A program made the position numbers and the translations under genes. This document shows positions 42,309 to 51,064 of a DNA stretch of 64,000 nucleotides, piece by piece; position 1 is the first letter of the stretch, and every line of letters begins with the position of its first letter. Source of the DNA: Terasakiella pusilla DSM 6293 (GTDB lineage Bacteria > Pseudomonadota > Alphaproteobacteria > Rhodospirillales > Terasakiellaceae); NCBI RefSeq assembly GCF_000688235.1, contig NZ_JHYO01000006.1:62001-126000 (forward strand), read 5' to 3'. Under the pieces are notes generated by a model. The model did no database searches, had not been told where the DNA came from, and saw only the letters and a program-made list of their open reading frames with translations.

Positions 42309-44375
42309 GTGACAAATAAAACGCATAGCCAAAAAAGTGTGTTTGAGGGAATGGTCTATGGGTTGCACGAAGCGGCAATCCTGACCGATGGGGCACACAA
42401 GGTATTGGCGGCTAATCAGCAGGCTTTGGACTTTTTGTCTGTGGCTGACGAACAGGCGCTCAGAGATCAGGATGTCGGACAGTTTCTAAATAAAGCGAGT
42501 GCAGGTTGGCCCTGTGCTGCTCAACAGAAACATCTTGTTACCCTTCAAACCAATGATCAGCCTTTGAAAGAGGCCGAGCTGTTTTTGAGCAAGTTTCAAA
42601 CTCAGCAGGGGGATTTTTATGTTGGCGTCATGCAGGACGTAACGTTGGTGCGTCAGTTGAAAGACCGTCTGGAAAAAGCTGAAAACCGGCTTGATGACAT
42701 GATGGGGAATTTACCCGTTACACTTTTTCAGATGGAACTTAAGCCAAATGGTATTCTTAAGTTTCCTTACATCAGTAAAGAGATCGCTAACCTGACAGGT
42801 GTGGATCGTGATGGCTTTCGGGATAATCCGGATAAGCTGTTTTCTATGATGCGCCCGTCCGATCAGGTGCAGCTTTGGCGGAAGTTGAAAAAGGCGGCCC
42901 GAAAAGGCATCTCTCTTGACGAAGAATTGTGTCTGAAACTGTCCGACTCTGTGACGCTTTGGCTGCGACTTTTTGCGAATATTCGAAAAGATACGACGGG
43001 TTCGACCATTTGGGATGGCGCGGTCATTGATATTACGGGGCAGCACCTGTTGGATGAACGGTTGCACTATCTTGCCTATCACGATGAAACCACGCAAATG
43101 CCAAACCGTTTGGCTTTGGAGGAGCATCTCGCGGCTTTATTTGCCGAGAAGAAGGACTCTACGTTTGCGGTGATGGCATTGGCTGTGGACCGCCTTGAAT
43201 TGGTAAATGAGACGTTGGGGGGTGAGACCGCCAATCATTTGCTGGAAACCATCGCCAATCACTTAAAAGACGCCTTATCCTGTGAAAATGTATTTCTGGC
43301 GCATTTACGTGCCGATGTCTTTTGTATTGTCATGCCACAGGCTGAAGATGACCGCGACGTTGCGGCCCTGGCTGAAGGTTTGTTAAAGACGATGAAAATT
43401 CCGTTCGCCGTGGGGACGCGTCGTTTGGATGTGAGCGTTAGTATGGGGATCAGCTTGTCTTACCGGGATGGGGATTGCCCGGAAAGTCTGTTGATGAATG
43501 CGGATGCGGCTTTACGGCGGGCGTTGCAGACCACGCCCGGCGGCTATCGCTTTTATGTTGAGGAAATGAATACCCGTGCGTTGCGGGTGTTAGCGTATGA
43601 AAATCGCTTGCGCAAAGGCATCAAAAACAAAGAATTTCTGCCCTTTTTTCAACCCCTTATTGATGTCAAATCCGGCAAAATTGCAGGTATGGAAGCTCTT
43701 GTTCGTTGGCAGCACCCCAGATTAGGGTTGGTTAGCCCCGCGGAGTTTATTCCCGTTGCGGAAGAGGCTGGCTTGATCGGGGAACTTTGTCATCAGGTGT
43801 TGATGGAGACCTGTTTGACTGCGAAAAGGTGGCTTGACGCAGGATTTGATCCGGTGCCTTTGGCGGTCAATATTTCATGGCGGCAGTTTGCCCAACCTGA
43901 ACGGTTGATGATGCTGATGAGCGAAGTTTTAAAAGAAACGGGGTTACCGCCAGAAATGCTGGAGCTGGAATTGACGGAAAGCTCGGTTATGGAAGAACCC
44001 GATTCTGCCATTCGAACGTTGAATGATCTACGTGACTTTGGGGTGATGGCCTCAATTGATGATTTTGGGACGGGGTATTCTTCCCTGTCTTATTTAAAGC
44101 GCTTGCCGATTTCCAAGCTCAAGATTGATCGTGCCTTTATCCATGAGGTGAACGAGAATGAGCGTGATGCGGCAATCGTCGATGCTATCATCAGGCTGGC
44201 CCGTGCCTTGGGGTTGAAGACGGTTGCGGAAGGGATCGAAACGCCGGAGCAGCTGGCGTATATTCGTGAACAAGGCTGTGATTTGGCGCAAGGTTTTTAT
44301 TTTAGTAAACCTCTCCCTGCTCATGAAATGGAAAAACTGCTGGAGCAAAACCGTCTTTCGCTGTTGGATGAATGA
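42309..44375 (+). CDS. PAS-GGDEF-EAL c-di-GMP phosphodiesterase
   Basis: A 688-residue cytoplasmic protein: two PAS-like sensor segments (about 15-110 and 135-250), a degenerate GGDEF domain (about 260-430; the signature is replaced by RADVF) and a complete EAL domain (about 445-685) with MEALVRW (Glu462), NISWRQF, ELTESSV, DDFGTGYSS, the KLKIDRAF lysine and AEGIET. It should therefore break c-di-GMP to pGpG, with the GGDEF part possibly acting as a GTP sensor. The start is uncertain: GTG at 42309 as given, or ATG at 42351 next to GAGGGA. It is divergent from nrdJ, beyond the long gap. Confidence 0.9.
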   Translation: MTNKTHSQKSVFEGMVYGLHEAAILTDGAHKVLAANQQALDFLSVADEQALRDQDVGQFLNKASAGWPCAAQQKHLVTLQTNDQPLKEAELFLSKFQTQQGDFYVGVMQDVTLVRQLKDRLEKAENRLDDMMGNLPVTLFQMELKPNGILKFPYISKEIANLTGVDRDGFRDNPDKLFSMMRPSDQVQLWRKLKKAARKGISLDEELCLKLSDSVTLWLRLFANIRKDTTGSTIWDGAVIDITGQHLLDERLHYLAYHDETTQMPNRLALEEHLAALFAEKKDSTFAVMALAVDRLELVNETLGGETANHLLETIANHLKDALSCENVFLAHLRADVFCIVMPQAEDDRDVAALAEGLLKTMKIPFAVGTRRLDVSVSMGISLSYRDGDCPESLLMNADAALRRALQTTPGGYRFYVEEMNTRALRVLAYENRLRKGIKNKEFLPFFQPLIDVKSGKIAGMEALVRWQHPRLGLVSPAEFIPVAEEAGLIGELCHQVLMETCLTAKRWLDAGFDPVPLAVNISWRQFAQPERLMMLMSEVLKETGLPPEMLELELTESSVMEEPDSAIRTLNDLRDFGVMASIDDFGTGYSSLSYLKRLPISKLKIDRAFIHEVNENERDAAIVDAIIRLARALGLKTVAEGIETPEQLAYIREQGCDLAQGFYFSKPLPAHEMEKLLEQNRLSLLDE

Positions 44376-44476
44376 AGAAATCTTTGTCTTTTTAAAAAGA
44401 CTTCCTTATAAATGGTCCAGCACATGATCTGTGCATCCATTTTACTGTTATTGCCTTAGGGCTCTGGAGTTTTGTT

Positions 44477-44830
44477 ATGACGATTGGCACGCGCGTTTAT
44501 ACTTGGTTGAACGGCACATTGGTCGGCACCGATGAGTTTGGAAACAAATACTATCGCAACAAGAAAAAACTTCAGGGACGTGAGCGCCGTTGGGTCCTTT
44601 ACAGAGGGATCGCTGAAGCTTCTAAAGTTCCGGCAGAATGGCACGCTTGGCTGCATCATACGGTTGCTGACCCGTTGACGGAAGAAGCGACCCAAGCGAA
44701 AGACTGGCAAAAAGAACATCTGCCTAACCTGACGGGCACGGCTTATGCCTATTACCCCAAAGGGGATGCGCGCCACGGGAACGAGCGTCCGCGCGCAACA
44801 GGTGACTATCAGGCGTGGCAGCCTGAATAA
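44477..44830 (+). CDS. NDUFA12-type NADH:ubiquinone oxidoreductase subunit
   Basis: A 117-residue accessory subunit of respiratory complex I, homologous to mitochondrial NDUFA12/B17.2. Features: GTRVYTWLNGTLVGTDEFGN near the start (core quoted as LVGTDEFGN), RRWVLYRG, and PAEWHAWLHH. It caps the matrix/cytoplasmic arm of complex I; it is confined to alphaproteobacteria among bacteria and to mitochondria, which supports the taxonomic call. GGAG lies nine bases before the ATG. It is followed by a hairpin terminator and the MCE gene pair, a neighbourhood common in this class. Confidence 0.93.
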   Translation: MTIGTRVYTWLNGTLVGTDEFGNKYYRNKKKLQGRERRWVLYRGIAEASKVPAEWHAWLHHTVADPLTEEATQAKDWQKEHLPNLTGTAYAYYPKGDARHGNERPRATGDYQAWQPE

Positions 44831-44844
44831 GCAATTGAATTTTC

Positions 44845-44890
44845 AGAGGTTCGCCTCTAAAATCGGTCGGGCGCCCTTTGGCGCCCGTTT
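44845..44890 (+). terminator. Hairpins after the NDUFA12 gene
   Basis: Two stems in series: AGAGG-TTCG-CCTCT (44845-44858, stable UUCG loop), then an 8-bp GC stem CGGGCGCC/GGCGCCCG with a 4-base loop (44868-44887) followed by only TTT. The second is a moderate terminator; the MCE gene starts 25 bases later. Confidence 0.6.
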
Positions 44891-44914
44891 CTGTAGATAA
44901 TGGAGTTGTCAGCC

Positions 44915-45382
44915 GTGTATTCATCACGCCGGGAAAAGATTGTGGGAGGATTGACCTTTAGTGGTTTAATTCTCGCTATTTTTCTGTCCTATGGACAGCC
45001 TGAAACGGACCTGAATGATGATGGCTCTTACAAAATAGAAGCCACATTCAGTCGCGTTGATGGATTGGATGAAGATGCCGAGGTCCGCATGGGGGGGGTT
45101 CCCATCGGGCAGGTGATCGGTGCTCGACTGAATGACAATTACCGTGCGGTGGTGACGATGCGCATTTCCCCGGATGTGGGATTGCCGGTGGACACATCTG
45201 CAGCGATTCATACAGATGGCCTGTTTGGCACCAAGTTTATTGAACTGGAACCCGGCGGGGATGAAGTGATGATGACGAATGGCAGCGTCATTGATATGAC
45301 GCAAAGTTCTGTCATTGTTGAAGAGTTGCTGGAATTAATCATTTCACAAGGTAAATCCAAACGTGCCGACGCGGCGCAATAG
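44915..45382 (+). CDS. MCE/MlaD domain protein 1
   Basis: A 155-residue membrane-anchored MCE protein. It has one N-terminal helix (about residues 10-26) and then a single MCE domain with the typical pattern DAEVRMGGVPIGQV and FGTKFIELEPGG. MlaD-type proteins form hexameric rings that carry phospholipids between the outer and inner membranes. I favour GTG 44915 because GGAG lies eight bases before it; ATG 44900 is an alternative that overlaps this ribosome site. A second MCE gene follows 15 bp downstream. The permease and ATPase partners (MlaE, MlaF) are not in the window. Confidence 0.88.
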   Translation: MYSSRREKIVGGLTFSGLILAIFLSYGQPETDLNDDGSYKIEATFSRVDGLDEDAEVRMGGVPIGQVIGARLNDNYRAVVTMRISPDVGLPVDTSAAIHTDGLFGTKFIELEPGGDEVMMTNGSVIDMTQSSVIVEELLELIISQGKSKRADAAQ

Positions 45383-45397
45383 GTGAGGTAGAGTCGG

Positions 45398-45859
45398 ATG
45401 ATGGGAAAAAGCTTACTGGAAACCGTGATGGGACTTGTGGTCCTTATTGTAGCGATTGGTTTCTTGTTTACAGCGGTCAACACAGCGCAGATTTCTGCGG
45501 TGCAAGGCTATGAAGTCGAAGCGGCCTTTCTCAAGGTCGGCGGGCTGCAAAAAGGCAGTGACGTGCGTATGAACGGTATCAAGATTGGGACAGTTCAGGA
45601 CAGTCGCCTGGATCCTGTGACTTATGATGCCGTTGTGTCCATGACTATTCGTCCTGACTTGAAATTGCCATCTGACACGGTTGCCTCCATTGTGAGTGGT
45701 GGCCTGATCGGTGGCAAATATGTACGACTGGAACCGGGGGCGGATCGTGAAAACTTCCTCGCAGCAGGTGGCCGTATTGAAGTCACCAAAGACTTTAAAT
45801 CCCTAGAAGATCAAGTCGGTGAAATTATCTTCTTGGCGACAGGCGGGGAAGGGAACTGA
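45398..45859 (+). CDS. mlaD: MCE/MlaD domain protein 2
   Basis: A 153-residue paralogue of the preceding gene: one N-terminal helix (about 8-28), then the MCE domain with GSDVRMNGIKIGTV and GGKYVRLEPGA. This copy ends in ITKDFKSLEDQVGEIIFLA-like sequence (core SLEDQVGEIIF), the C-terminal tail usual for the single alphaproteobacterial MlaD, so I regard it as the main one. The two copies differ strongly in sequence and could form separate rings or one mixed ring. Its stop overlaps the following DUF2155 start by one base. Confidence 0.9.
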   Translation: MMGKSLLETVMGLVVLIVAIGFLFTAVNTAQISAVQGYEVEAAFLKVGGLQKGSDVRMNGIKIGTVQDSRLDPVTYDAVVSMTIRPDLKLPSDTVASIVSGGLIGGKYVRLEPGADRENFLAAGGRIEVTKDFKSLEDQVGEIIFLATGGEGN

Positions 45860-46269
45860 TGATGCGCACTAAAGCGGCTTTGTTCGTCGGTGCTTTGATG
45901 ATGCTGCCAACGACTGGTCAGGCTGACCCTTACGACATGGTTGTGTTGCAAGGCTTGGACAAAGTCACGGCGCGGGTGTCTCGTCTGGAAGCGCCGGTTG
46001 GTGAGTTTATTCGGTTTGGTACGCTTGAGATTGTGGCGCGGACCTGTGATAAGCGCCCCCCGACCGAAACACCGGAGAGTGCGGCTTTTCTGGATATCAC
46101 CGAGTCAAAACCCGGTGATCCACCAACTGAAGTTTTTCGCGGCTGGATGTTTGCTTCCAGTCCGGCCCTAAACCCGATGGAACATCCGGTTTACGATGTT
46201 TGGGTTCTGGATTGTATAAACATGGCTTCCAACTCTGAAGAAAGTTCTTCTTCGGTTGGGTCTGAATAG
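45859..46269 (+). CDS. DUF2155 domain exported protein
   Basis: A 136-residue exported protein. It has a signal peptide (cleavage after GQA, about residue 22) and the DUF2155 core: [21 protein letters not shown] (core LDKVTARVS), [11 protein letters not shown], and [27 protein letters not shown], where the two conserved cysteines probably form a disulfide. The function is unknown. It is coupled to the MlaD gene by TGATG. Its last 79 bases are also read on the other strand as the end of aat, so the 3' ends of the two genes overlap in antisense. Confidence 0.9.
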   Translation: MMRTKAALFVGALMMLPTTGQADPYDMVVLQGLDKVTARVSRLEAPVGEFIRFGTLEIVARTCDKRPPTETPESAAFLDITESKPGDPPTEVFRGWMFASSPALNPMEHPVYDVWVLDCINMASNSEESSSSVGSE

Positions 46270-46874
46270 AAAGCCGCTGTGACGACCTGCAAGGCTTCGT
46301 CCAACAAAAGATGATAGGTCCGTCTGGGGACTTCAATGGCCCCAAGGCTGGCAAGGTGGTCCGTCACAAATTGGGTATCGAGCAAGCAATAGCCAGACAG
46401 GCGTAGACGGGCGATCAGATGGGCAAGGGCAACTTTGGACGCATTGGATCGCCGAGAGAACATACTTTCCCCAAAGAAAGCGGCACCTAAAGAAACGCCA
46501 TATAGGCCACCGACAAGTTCGTCGTTCTGCCAGCATTCAATACAATGGGCGCATCCCATTTCAAACAATTCATTATAGAGGCGAAAGACGTCTTCGTTCA
46601 TCCATGTATCTGGGCGGTCTTGCGTGCTTTCCGCACATTTTTCCATCACGGCATTGAAGTTTTGATCAACGCGGATTTCAAACTTGTTTTGCCGCACGGT
46701 TTTATAGAGGGATTTGGAGAATTTAAATCCGTTTAAAGGAAAAATACCGCGCTCTTCCGGGTCTACCCAGAAAAGGTCGTTCGAGTCACGGGTTTCAGCC
46801 ATGGGAAACACACCTGCAGCGTAGGCGCGCAGCAGGGTTTCAGCTGTAATGACATATCTTTCGCTTCTATCCAT
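46191..46874 (-). CDS. aat: Leucyl/phenylalanyl-tRNA-protein transferase
   Basis: A 227-residue aminoacyl transferase. It has [14 protein letters not shown] near the N-terminus, [13 protein letters not shown], the conserved [20 protein letters not shown] region, and [18 protein letters not shown], all Aat hallmarks. It adds Leu or Phe from tRNA to N-terminal Lys or Arg, making N-degrons read by ClpS-ClpA, both of which are encoded at 32-34.6 kb. No clear ribosome site precedes the ATG at 46874. The tail beyond the conserved domain overlaps the DUF2155 gene by 79 bp in the opposite orientation. It lies downstream of accC behind a terminator. Confidence 0.95.
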   Translation of the reverse strand: MDRSERYVITAETLLRAYAAGVFPMAETRDSNDLFWVDPEERGIFPLNGFKFSKSLYKTVRQNKFEIRVDQNFNAVMEKCAESTQDRPDTWMNEDVFRLYNELFEMGCAHCIECWQNDELVGGLYGVSLGAAFFGESMFSRRSNASKVALAHLIARLRLSGYCLLDTQFVTDHLASLGAIEVPRRTYHLLLDEALQVVTAAFYSDPTEEELSSELEAMFIQSRTQTS

Positions 46875-46913
46875 ATTTCAAATATAAGGAGAAGAAGATC
46901 AGAAGGGAAGGCA

Positions 46914-46941
46914 GAAAAAAGCCCCCATTTTCATGGAGGCT
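46914..46941 (-). terminator. Rho-independent terminator after accC
   Basis: AGCCCCCAT pairs with ATGGAGGCT (one mismatch) around a 4-base loop (46920-46941). On the minus strand it is followed by a run of six or more T. It lies 9 bases past the accC stop and ends the accBC message before aat. Confidence 0.8.
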
Positions 46942-46949
46942 CTTTTTGT

Positions 46950-48293
46950 TTAGTTATCTATGCCGACGAATTTTTCCAGCCATTTGATATCGTAATCCCC
47001 GTTGATAAAGTCGGGGTTATCCAACAGCTTTTGGTGCAGCGGAATGGAGGTTTTGATGCCGCCGATGACGTATTCGCCAAGGGCGCGTCTGAGACGCATC
47101 AAACATTCATTCCGGTTGCTGCCGTGGACGATCAGTTTGGCAATCATGCTGTCGTAATGCGGCGGGACTTTGTAGCCCGCATAGAGCGCAGAATCGACAC
47201 GAACGCTCAGGCCGCCAGGGGCATGATAATCGGTGATCTGGCCGGGACAAGGCATAAAGTTTTCCGGGTCTTCGGCATTGATACGACATTCGATGGAGTG
47301 ACCGTTAAACTTGATGTCATCCTGTGTCATGCCAAGCGGCGCACCGGAGGCAACACGGATTTGTTCGCGTGCCAGATCCAGACCGGAAATCATTTCCGTG
47401 ATCGGGTGTTCCACCTGCAAACGAGTGTTCATTTCAATGAAGAAGAATTCGCCATGTTCGTAGAGGAATTCTACGGTCCCGACACCACGATACTTCATCT
47501 TACGCATGGCATCGGCAACAGTTTCACCGATTTGTTTGCGCTGAGAGTCGTTCAGGGCCGGAGATGGAGCTTCTTCAAGGACCTTTTGGTTACGACGCTG
47601 TAAGGAGCAATCGCGCTCACCCACATGGACAGCATTGCCGTGGGTATCACACAAAACCTGAATTTCAATGTGGCGCGGGTTGGTCAGGAATTTTTCAATG
47701 TAAACATCCGCGTTGCCGAAAGCTGCCAGAGCTTCGGTACGGGCTGTTTTCCAGTTCACTTCCATTTCACCAGCATGGCGGACCAGCTGCATACCGCGAC
47801 CGCCGCCGCCGGCTGTCGCTTTTACGATAACCGGATAGCCGAACTCTTCGCCGATTTCCAGGGCTTCCGCGACCGAGTCAACCGAACCCTTGGAGCCGGG
47901 AACAACAGGCATGCCTGTTTCTTCCGCAATGCGTTTGGCGGTGATTTTATCGCCCATCATGCGGATATGTTCCGGTGTTGGACCGATAAAGGTAAAGCCG
48001 TGTTCTTCAACCATTTCGGCGAACTGGGCATTTTCAGACAGGAAGCCGTAGCCGGGGTGGATGGCATCCGCACCGGTGATGGTTGCCGCAGACAGAATGG
48101 ACTGAATGTTCAGATAGCTGTCTTTGGATGGGGCTGGCCCGATACAAACAGCTTCGTCAGCCAAGCGAACGTGCATCGCATCAGTATCAGCCGTCGAGTG
48201 TACTGCCACCGTCGAAATGCCCATTTCCTTACAGGCACGGTGGATGCGAAGGGCAATCTCACCACGGTTGGCAATCAGGACTTTTTCAAACAT
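46950..48293 (-). CDS. accC: Acetyl-CoA carboxylase biotin carboxylase subunit
   Basis: A 447-residue ATP-grasp biotin carboxylase. The N-terminal domain begins [17 protein letters not shown] (core ANRGEIA); the ATP-binding [10 protein letters not shown] loop, the catalytic region [23 protein letters not shown] (core MNTRLQVEH) and the C-terminal domain are complete. It carboxylates the biotin on AccB with ATP and bicarbonate, the first step of fatty acid synthesis. It is 11 bp downstream of accB, with which it forms an operon that begins at aroQ. Confidence 0.97.
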   Translation of the reverse strand: MFEKVLIANRGEIALRIHRACKEMGISTVAVHSTADTDAMHVRLADEAVCIGPAPSKDSYLNIQSILSAATITGADAIHPGYGFLSENAQFAEMVEEHGFTFIGPTPEHIRMMGDKITAKRIAEETGMPVVPGSKGSVDSVAEALEIGEEFGYPVIVKATAGGGGRGMQLVRHAGEMEVNWKTARTEALAAFGNADVYIEKFLTNPRHIEIQVLCDTHGNAVHVGERDCSLQRRNQKVLEEAPSPALNDSQRKQIGETVADAMRKMKYRGVGTVEFLYEHGEFFFIEMNTRLQVEHPITEMISGLDLAREQIRVASGAPLGMTQDDIKFNGHSIECRINAEDPENFMPCPGQITDYHAPGGLSVRVDSALYAGYKVPPHYDSMIAKLIVHGSNRNECLMRLRRALGEYVIGGIKTSIPLHQKLLDNPDFINGDYDIKWLEKFVGIDN

Positions 48294-48304
48294 GGAGTAT
48301 CCGA

Positions 48305-48748
48305 TTATTCAATGATGAACAGGGGGTCGCCAAATTCAACGGGTGAACCGGAATTGACGAGGATGCGTGTAACCTTACCGGCTTTTGGTGCATGGATCGG
48401 GTTGAAGACTTTCATTGCTTCGATCAGGCAGAGTGTTGCACCTTCAGCGACGCTGTCGCCAACATTTACAAACTGTGGAGAGTCCGGATCCGGGGACAGG
48501 TAAGCCACACCAACCATCGGGGACGGTACAGCGCCCGGGTGGTTTGCGTCGTCACCAGCGGTCGGTGCAGCAGCAGGGGCGGCTGATACAGCAGCAGGTG
48601 CAACTGCGGCCGCGGCGTTTACCGTCACGTTTTTAGCAACACGAACATGCCAGTCGTCCTGACCATATTCGATTTCACTCAGACCTGTGTCGTTCAGTAA
48701 TTCTGCCAGTTCGCGAACCAGTTCGCTATTGAATTTGTCGTTAGCCAT
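48305..48748 (-). CDS. accB: Biotin carboxyl carrier protein AccB
   Basis: A 147-residue carrier: an N-terminal cap (about 1-45), an alanine/proline-rich flexible linker (about 48-75), and a C-terminal biotinyl domain with the biotin lysine in EAMKVFN. The motif has valine where most AccB have methionine or leucine, which is common in alphaproteobacteria. Start: the ATG at 48748 (MANDKF), where the family similarity begins; the frame goes on to 48829 in the aroQ gene. It links aroQ and accC in one minus-strand operon. Confidence 0.95.
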   Translation of the reverse strand: MANDKFNSELVRELAELLNDTGLSEIEYGQDDWHVRVAKNVTVNAAAAVAPAAVSAAPAAAPTAGDDANHPGAVPSPMVGVAYLSPDPDSPQFVNVGDSVAEGATLCLIEAMKVFNPIHAPKAGKVTRILVNSGSPVEFGDPLFIIE

Positions 48749-48767
48749 TATAAAGGATTCTCTTATA

Positions 48768-49211
48768 TCAGCGACTTGAGAGGATGCGTGAGATTGCCTG
48801 CAACGCCAGTTCGTAGCCTTGGACCCCAAGACCGCAAATCACACCTGTCGCCGTTTTGGAGACATAGGACGTGTGCCGGAATTCTTCACGCTTGTGAATG
48901 TTGGATAGATGTACTTCGATAACGGGTTTGTCTGCAGCCTGCAGGGCATCCAGAATTGCAACGGATGTGTGTGTGTAGGCTGCGGGATTGATAATGATTG
49001 CGTCAAACAATTCGCGCGCTTCTTGGATCCAGTCCACGAGAGTGCCTTCAGAGTTTGTTTGACGAAAATCAATGTCCACGCCCAATTCCCGTGCAAGGGA
49101 CGCACAGAGGTCTTCCACATCTTTGAGAGTCTGGGAACCATAGATTTCAGGTTCACGTTTCCCCAGAAGATTTAGGTTGGGACCATTTAGAATGAGAACT
49201 TTGTGGGACAT
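48768..49211 (-). CDS. aroQ: Type II 3-dehydroquinate dehydratase
   Basis: A 147-residue dodecameric enzyme of the shikimate pathway. It has the N-terminal [18 protein letters not shown] (core [10 protein letters not shown]; the catalytic tyrosine is the last-but-one residue of that stretch), [11 protein letters not shown], and [15 protein letters not shown] with the catalytic histidine. It dehydrates 3-dehydroquinate to 3-dehydroshikimate. The start is the ATG at 49211. It opens the aroQ-accB-accC operon (19 bp to accB), the usual alphaproteobacterial order, and is divergent from thiSG. Confidence 0.95.
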   Translation of the reverse strand: MSHKVLILNGPNLNLLGKREPEIYGSQTLKDVEDLCASLARELGVDIDFRQTNSEGTLVDWIQEARELFDAIIINPAAYTHTSVAILDALQAADKPVIEVHLSNIHKREEFRHTSYVSKTATGVICGLGVQGYELALQAISRILSSR

Positions 49212-49367
49212 ATTACTTATCAGTTTCCGCATTTACGTTATCTTGCGAAGCATTAGCATGCTTTATACCATGCCTTTCGCAGCATGCAATCTTTCTTTAA
49301 TCGCGCTCTTGCACATAAAGTTTGCCTCGTCCATACTCCGCGGCAAATTCCAGCCAGAGAGTAAGAA
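49212..49367. other. Divergent region aroQ / thiSG
   Basis: 156 bp with promoters for both flanking genes. I see no thiamine pyrophosphate riboswitch (no THI-box core) before the thiazole synthase. One symmetric element is present, AAGCAT-TAGC-ATGCTT (49248-49263), a 6-bp inverted repeat that could be an operator or a small hairpin. Confidence 0.4.
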
Positions 49368-50354
49368 ATGAATGTTATCGTAAATGGTGAAGAGCGCGCT
49401 TTGGATCAATCTAAATCCGTTGAGGCGTTTTTATGCGAAATCGGGATTGACCCTAAAAAAGTAGCGGTTGAACGGAACCTTGAAATCGTTCCAAAGTCTC
49501 AGTTTGCAGAAATTATGCTTGGCGATGGCGACAAGCTGGAAATCGTACATTTTATTGGTGGAGGGTCTCAGGACGTGAGCGACACATTTGATATTGCCGG
49601 ACAGAAATTCAATTCCCGTTTGCTGGTCGGCACAGGCAAATATAAGGATTTCGAAGAAACCAAATTGGCGATTGAAGCCAGTGGGGCGGAGATCGTAACC
49701 GTTGCTGTGCGTCGCGTAAACGTAACCGATCCAAATCAGCCCATGTTGGTCGATTATGTTGATCCGAAAAAATATACCTACCTGCCAAATACAGCGGGCT
49801 GTTTTACGGCTGATGATGCGGTACGCACTTTGCGACTGGCGCGCGAAGCGGGCGGCTGGGATCTTGTTAAGCTGGAAGTTTTGGGCGATCAGGCAACGCT
49901 TTATCCCAATATGCCGGAAACGTTCAAGGCAGCAGAACTGCTGATCAAAGAAGGCTTCAAGGTTATGGTTTATTGTTCCGACGACCCGATTGCGGCTAAG
50001 ACGCTGGAAGATATGGGCTGTGTGGCAATTATGCCGTTGGGGTCTTTGATCGGCTCCGGCCTTGGTATCCTGAATCCGGTGAACATCCAGATCATTAAAC
50101 ATAATGCAAAAGTGCCGGTCCTTGTGGATGCGGGTGTTGGGACTGCGTCTGAAGCATCCTATGCGATGGAATTGGGCTGTGATGGCGTCTTGATGAACTC
50201 GGCCATTGCGGGGGCGCAAGACCCGATCATGATGGCAAAAGCAATGAAGCTGGCTGTCGAATCCGGTCGTTTAGCGTTTAAGGCAGGTCGTATGCCTAAA
50301 CGTCAGTATGCTGACCCGAGTTCCCCCACGTCCGGTTTGATCGGTATTAAATAA
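49368..50354 (+). CDS. thiSG: Fused sulfur carrier ThiS-thiazole synthase ThiG
   Basis: A 328-residue fusion. Residues 1-66 are ThiS (ubiquitin-like, starting [10 protein letters not shown]) and end in HFIGGG at 61-66. Residues 72-328 are ThiG, a TIM-barrel enzyme with the Schiff-base lysine Lys168 in [10 protein letters not shown] and the phosphate-binding [11 protein letters not shown]. ThiG makes the thiazole phosphate of thiamine, with sulfur from ThiS thiocarboxylate. In free ThiS the Gly-Gly must be the C-terminus; here it is internal, so cleavage, or another sulfur route, is implied. This fusion is known as a bifunctional family. No TPP riboswitch is visible. The glutamine amidotransferase gene follows after 1 bp. 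Confidence 0.93.
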   Translation: MNVIVNGEERALDQSKSVEAFLCEIGIDPKKVAVERNLEIVPKSQFAEIMLGDGDKLEIVHFIGGGSQDVSDTFDIAGQKFNSRLLVGTGKYKDFEETKLAIEASGAEIVTVAVRRVNVTDPNQPMLVDYVDPKKYTYLPNTAGCFTADDAVRTLRLAREAGGWDLVKLEVLGDQATLYPNMPETFKAAELLIKEGFKVMVYCSDDPIAAKTLEDMGCVAIMPLGSLIGSGLGILNPVNIQIIKHNAKVPVLVDAGVGTASEASYAMELGCDGVLMNSAIAGAQDPIMMAKAMKLAVESGRLAFKAGRMPKRQYADPSSPTSGLIGIK

Positions 50355-50355
50355 A

Positions 50356-51060
50356 ATGACAACGATCGGCTTGCTTGTTTGCGATACGTTTACCGATGAC
50401 CTCAGAGCAAAATATAAATGTGACTATGAAGACTTATTTATAGACGCTTTGTTGGATGTGGATAAAGATTTATCCTTTGTCGCTTATCATGTGTACCGCG
50501 GTATTCTACCCTCCAGTGTGCAGGAATGTGATGGCTGGTTAATTACCGGTTCAAAAGCAGGTGTTTACGAACAGCTTCCTTGGATGCAAACGCTTGAGGC
50601 TTTTTTGAAAGAGGCCTATGAAGCAGACGCGCCGATTATCGGTGTCTGCTTTGGCCATCAAATCCTTGCCCATAGCTTGGGTGGCAAGGTCGAGAAGTCT
50701 GAGAAGGGGTGGGGGCTTGGTCTGCAGTCCTATGAACTGTTGGAACCCATCGCTGGCCTTGAGGGGGTAATGGATTTATATGCCATTCATCAGGATCAGG
50801 TTGTGACGCTCCCGGATGAAGCCCGCGTCTTTGCGAAGACCGATCATTGCCCAAATGCGGGGTTGCGCTATAAAAAACGCGCGGTGTCTTTCCAGCCCCA
50901 TCCGGAATTTTCCAGGGAGATGGAAACGGACCTGATTATACGAAATAAAGGCGGAATTATTTCTACAGTGCAAGCCGATCAGGCTTTGAAAAGTCTGGAA
51001 GTCAAGCTGGCCCAAGGTCGTGAAATCATGTCGTTTATGGTGGATTTTATTAGAGGCTGA
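50356..51060 (+). CDS. Class I glutamine amidotransferase-like protein
   Basis: A 234-residue GATase1 of the YfeJ/GMP-synthase-like stand-alone group. The nucleophile cysteine is in PIIGVCFGHQILAHSLGG (core GVCFGHQ, near residue 98); the catalytic His-Glu pair is in FQPHPEFS (near 180-182). It would hydrolyse glutamine, or a gamma-glutamyl compound, for an unknown acceptor; there is no synthetase domain. It lies between thiSG (1-bp gap) and the ElyC-like gene, which starts 5 bp after its stop, so all three may be one transcript. The function in that operon is not evident. Confidence 0.85.
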   Translation: MTTIGLLVCDTFTDDLRAKYKCDYEDLFIDALLDVDKDLSFVAYHVYRGILPSSVQECDGWLITGSKAGVYEQLPWMQTLEAFLKEAYEADAPIIGVCFGHQILAHSLGGKVEKSEKGWGLGLQSYELLEPIAGLEGVMDLYAIHQDQVVTLPDEARVFAKTDHCPNAGLRYKKRAVSFQPHPEFSREMETDLIIRNKGGIISTVQADQALKSLEVKLAQGREIMSFMVDFIRG

Positions 51061-51064
51061 GGTT

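Noticed and set aside
47625-48503. 292-codon open frame opposite accC/accB
   Set aside because: It spans the junction of two certain genes in antisense and matches nothing recognisable.
49212-49367. Thiamine pyrophosphate riboswitch before thiSG
   Set aside because: No THI-box core could be found in the 156 bases; only a short inverted repeat is present.
49431-50219. 262-codon open frame opposite thiSG
   Set aside because: Shadow of a certain gene; histidine/arginine-rich translation without domains.
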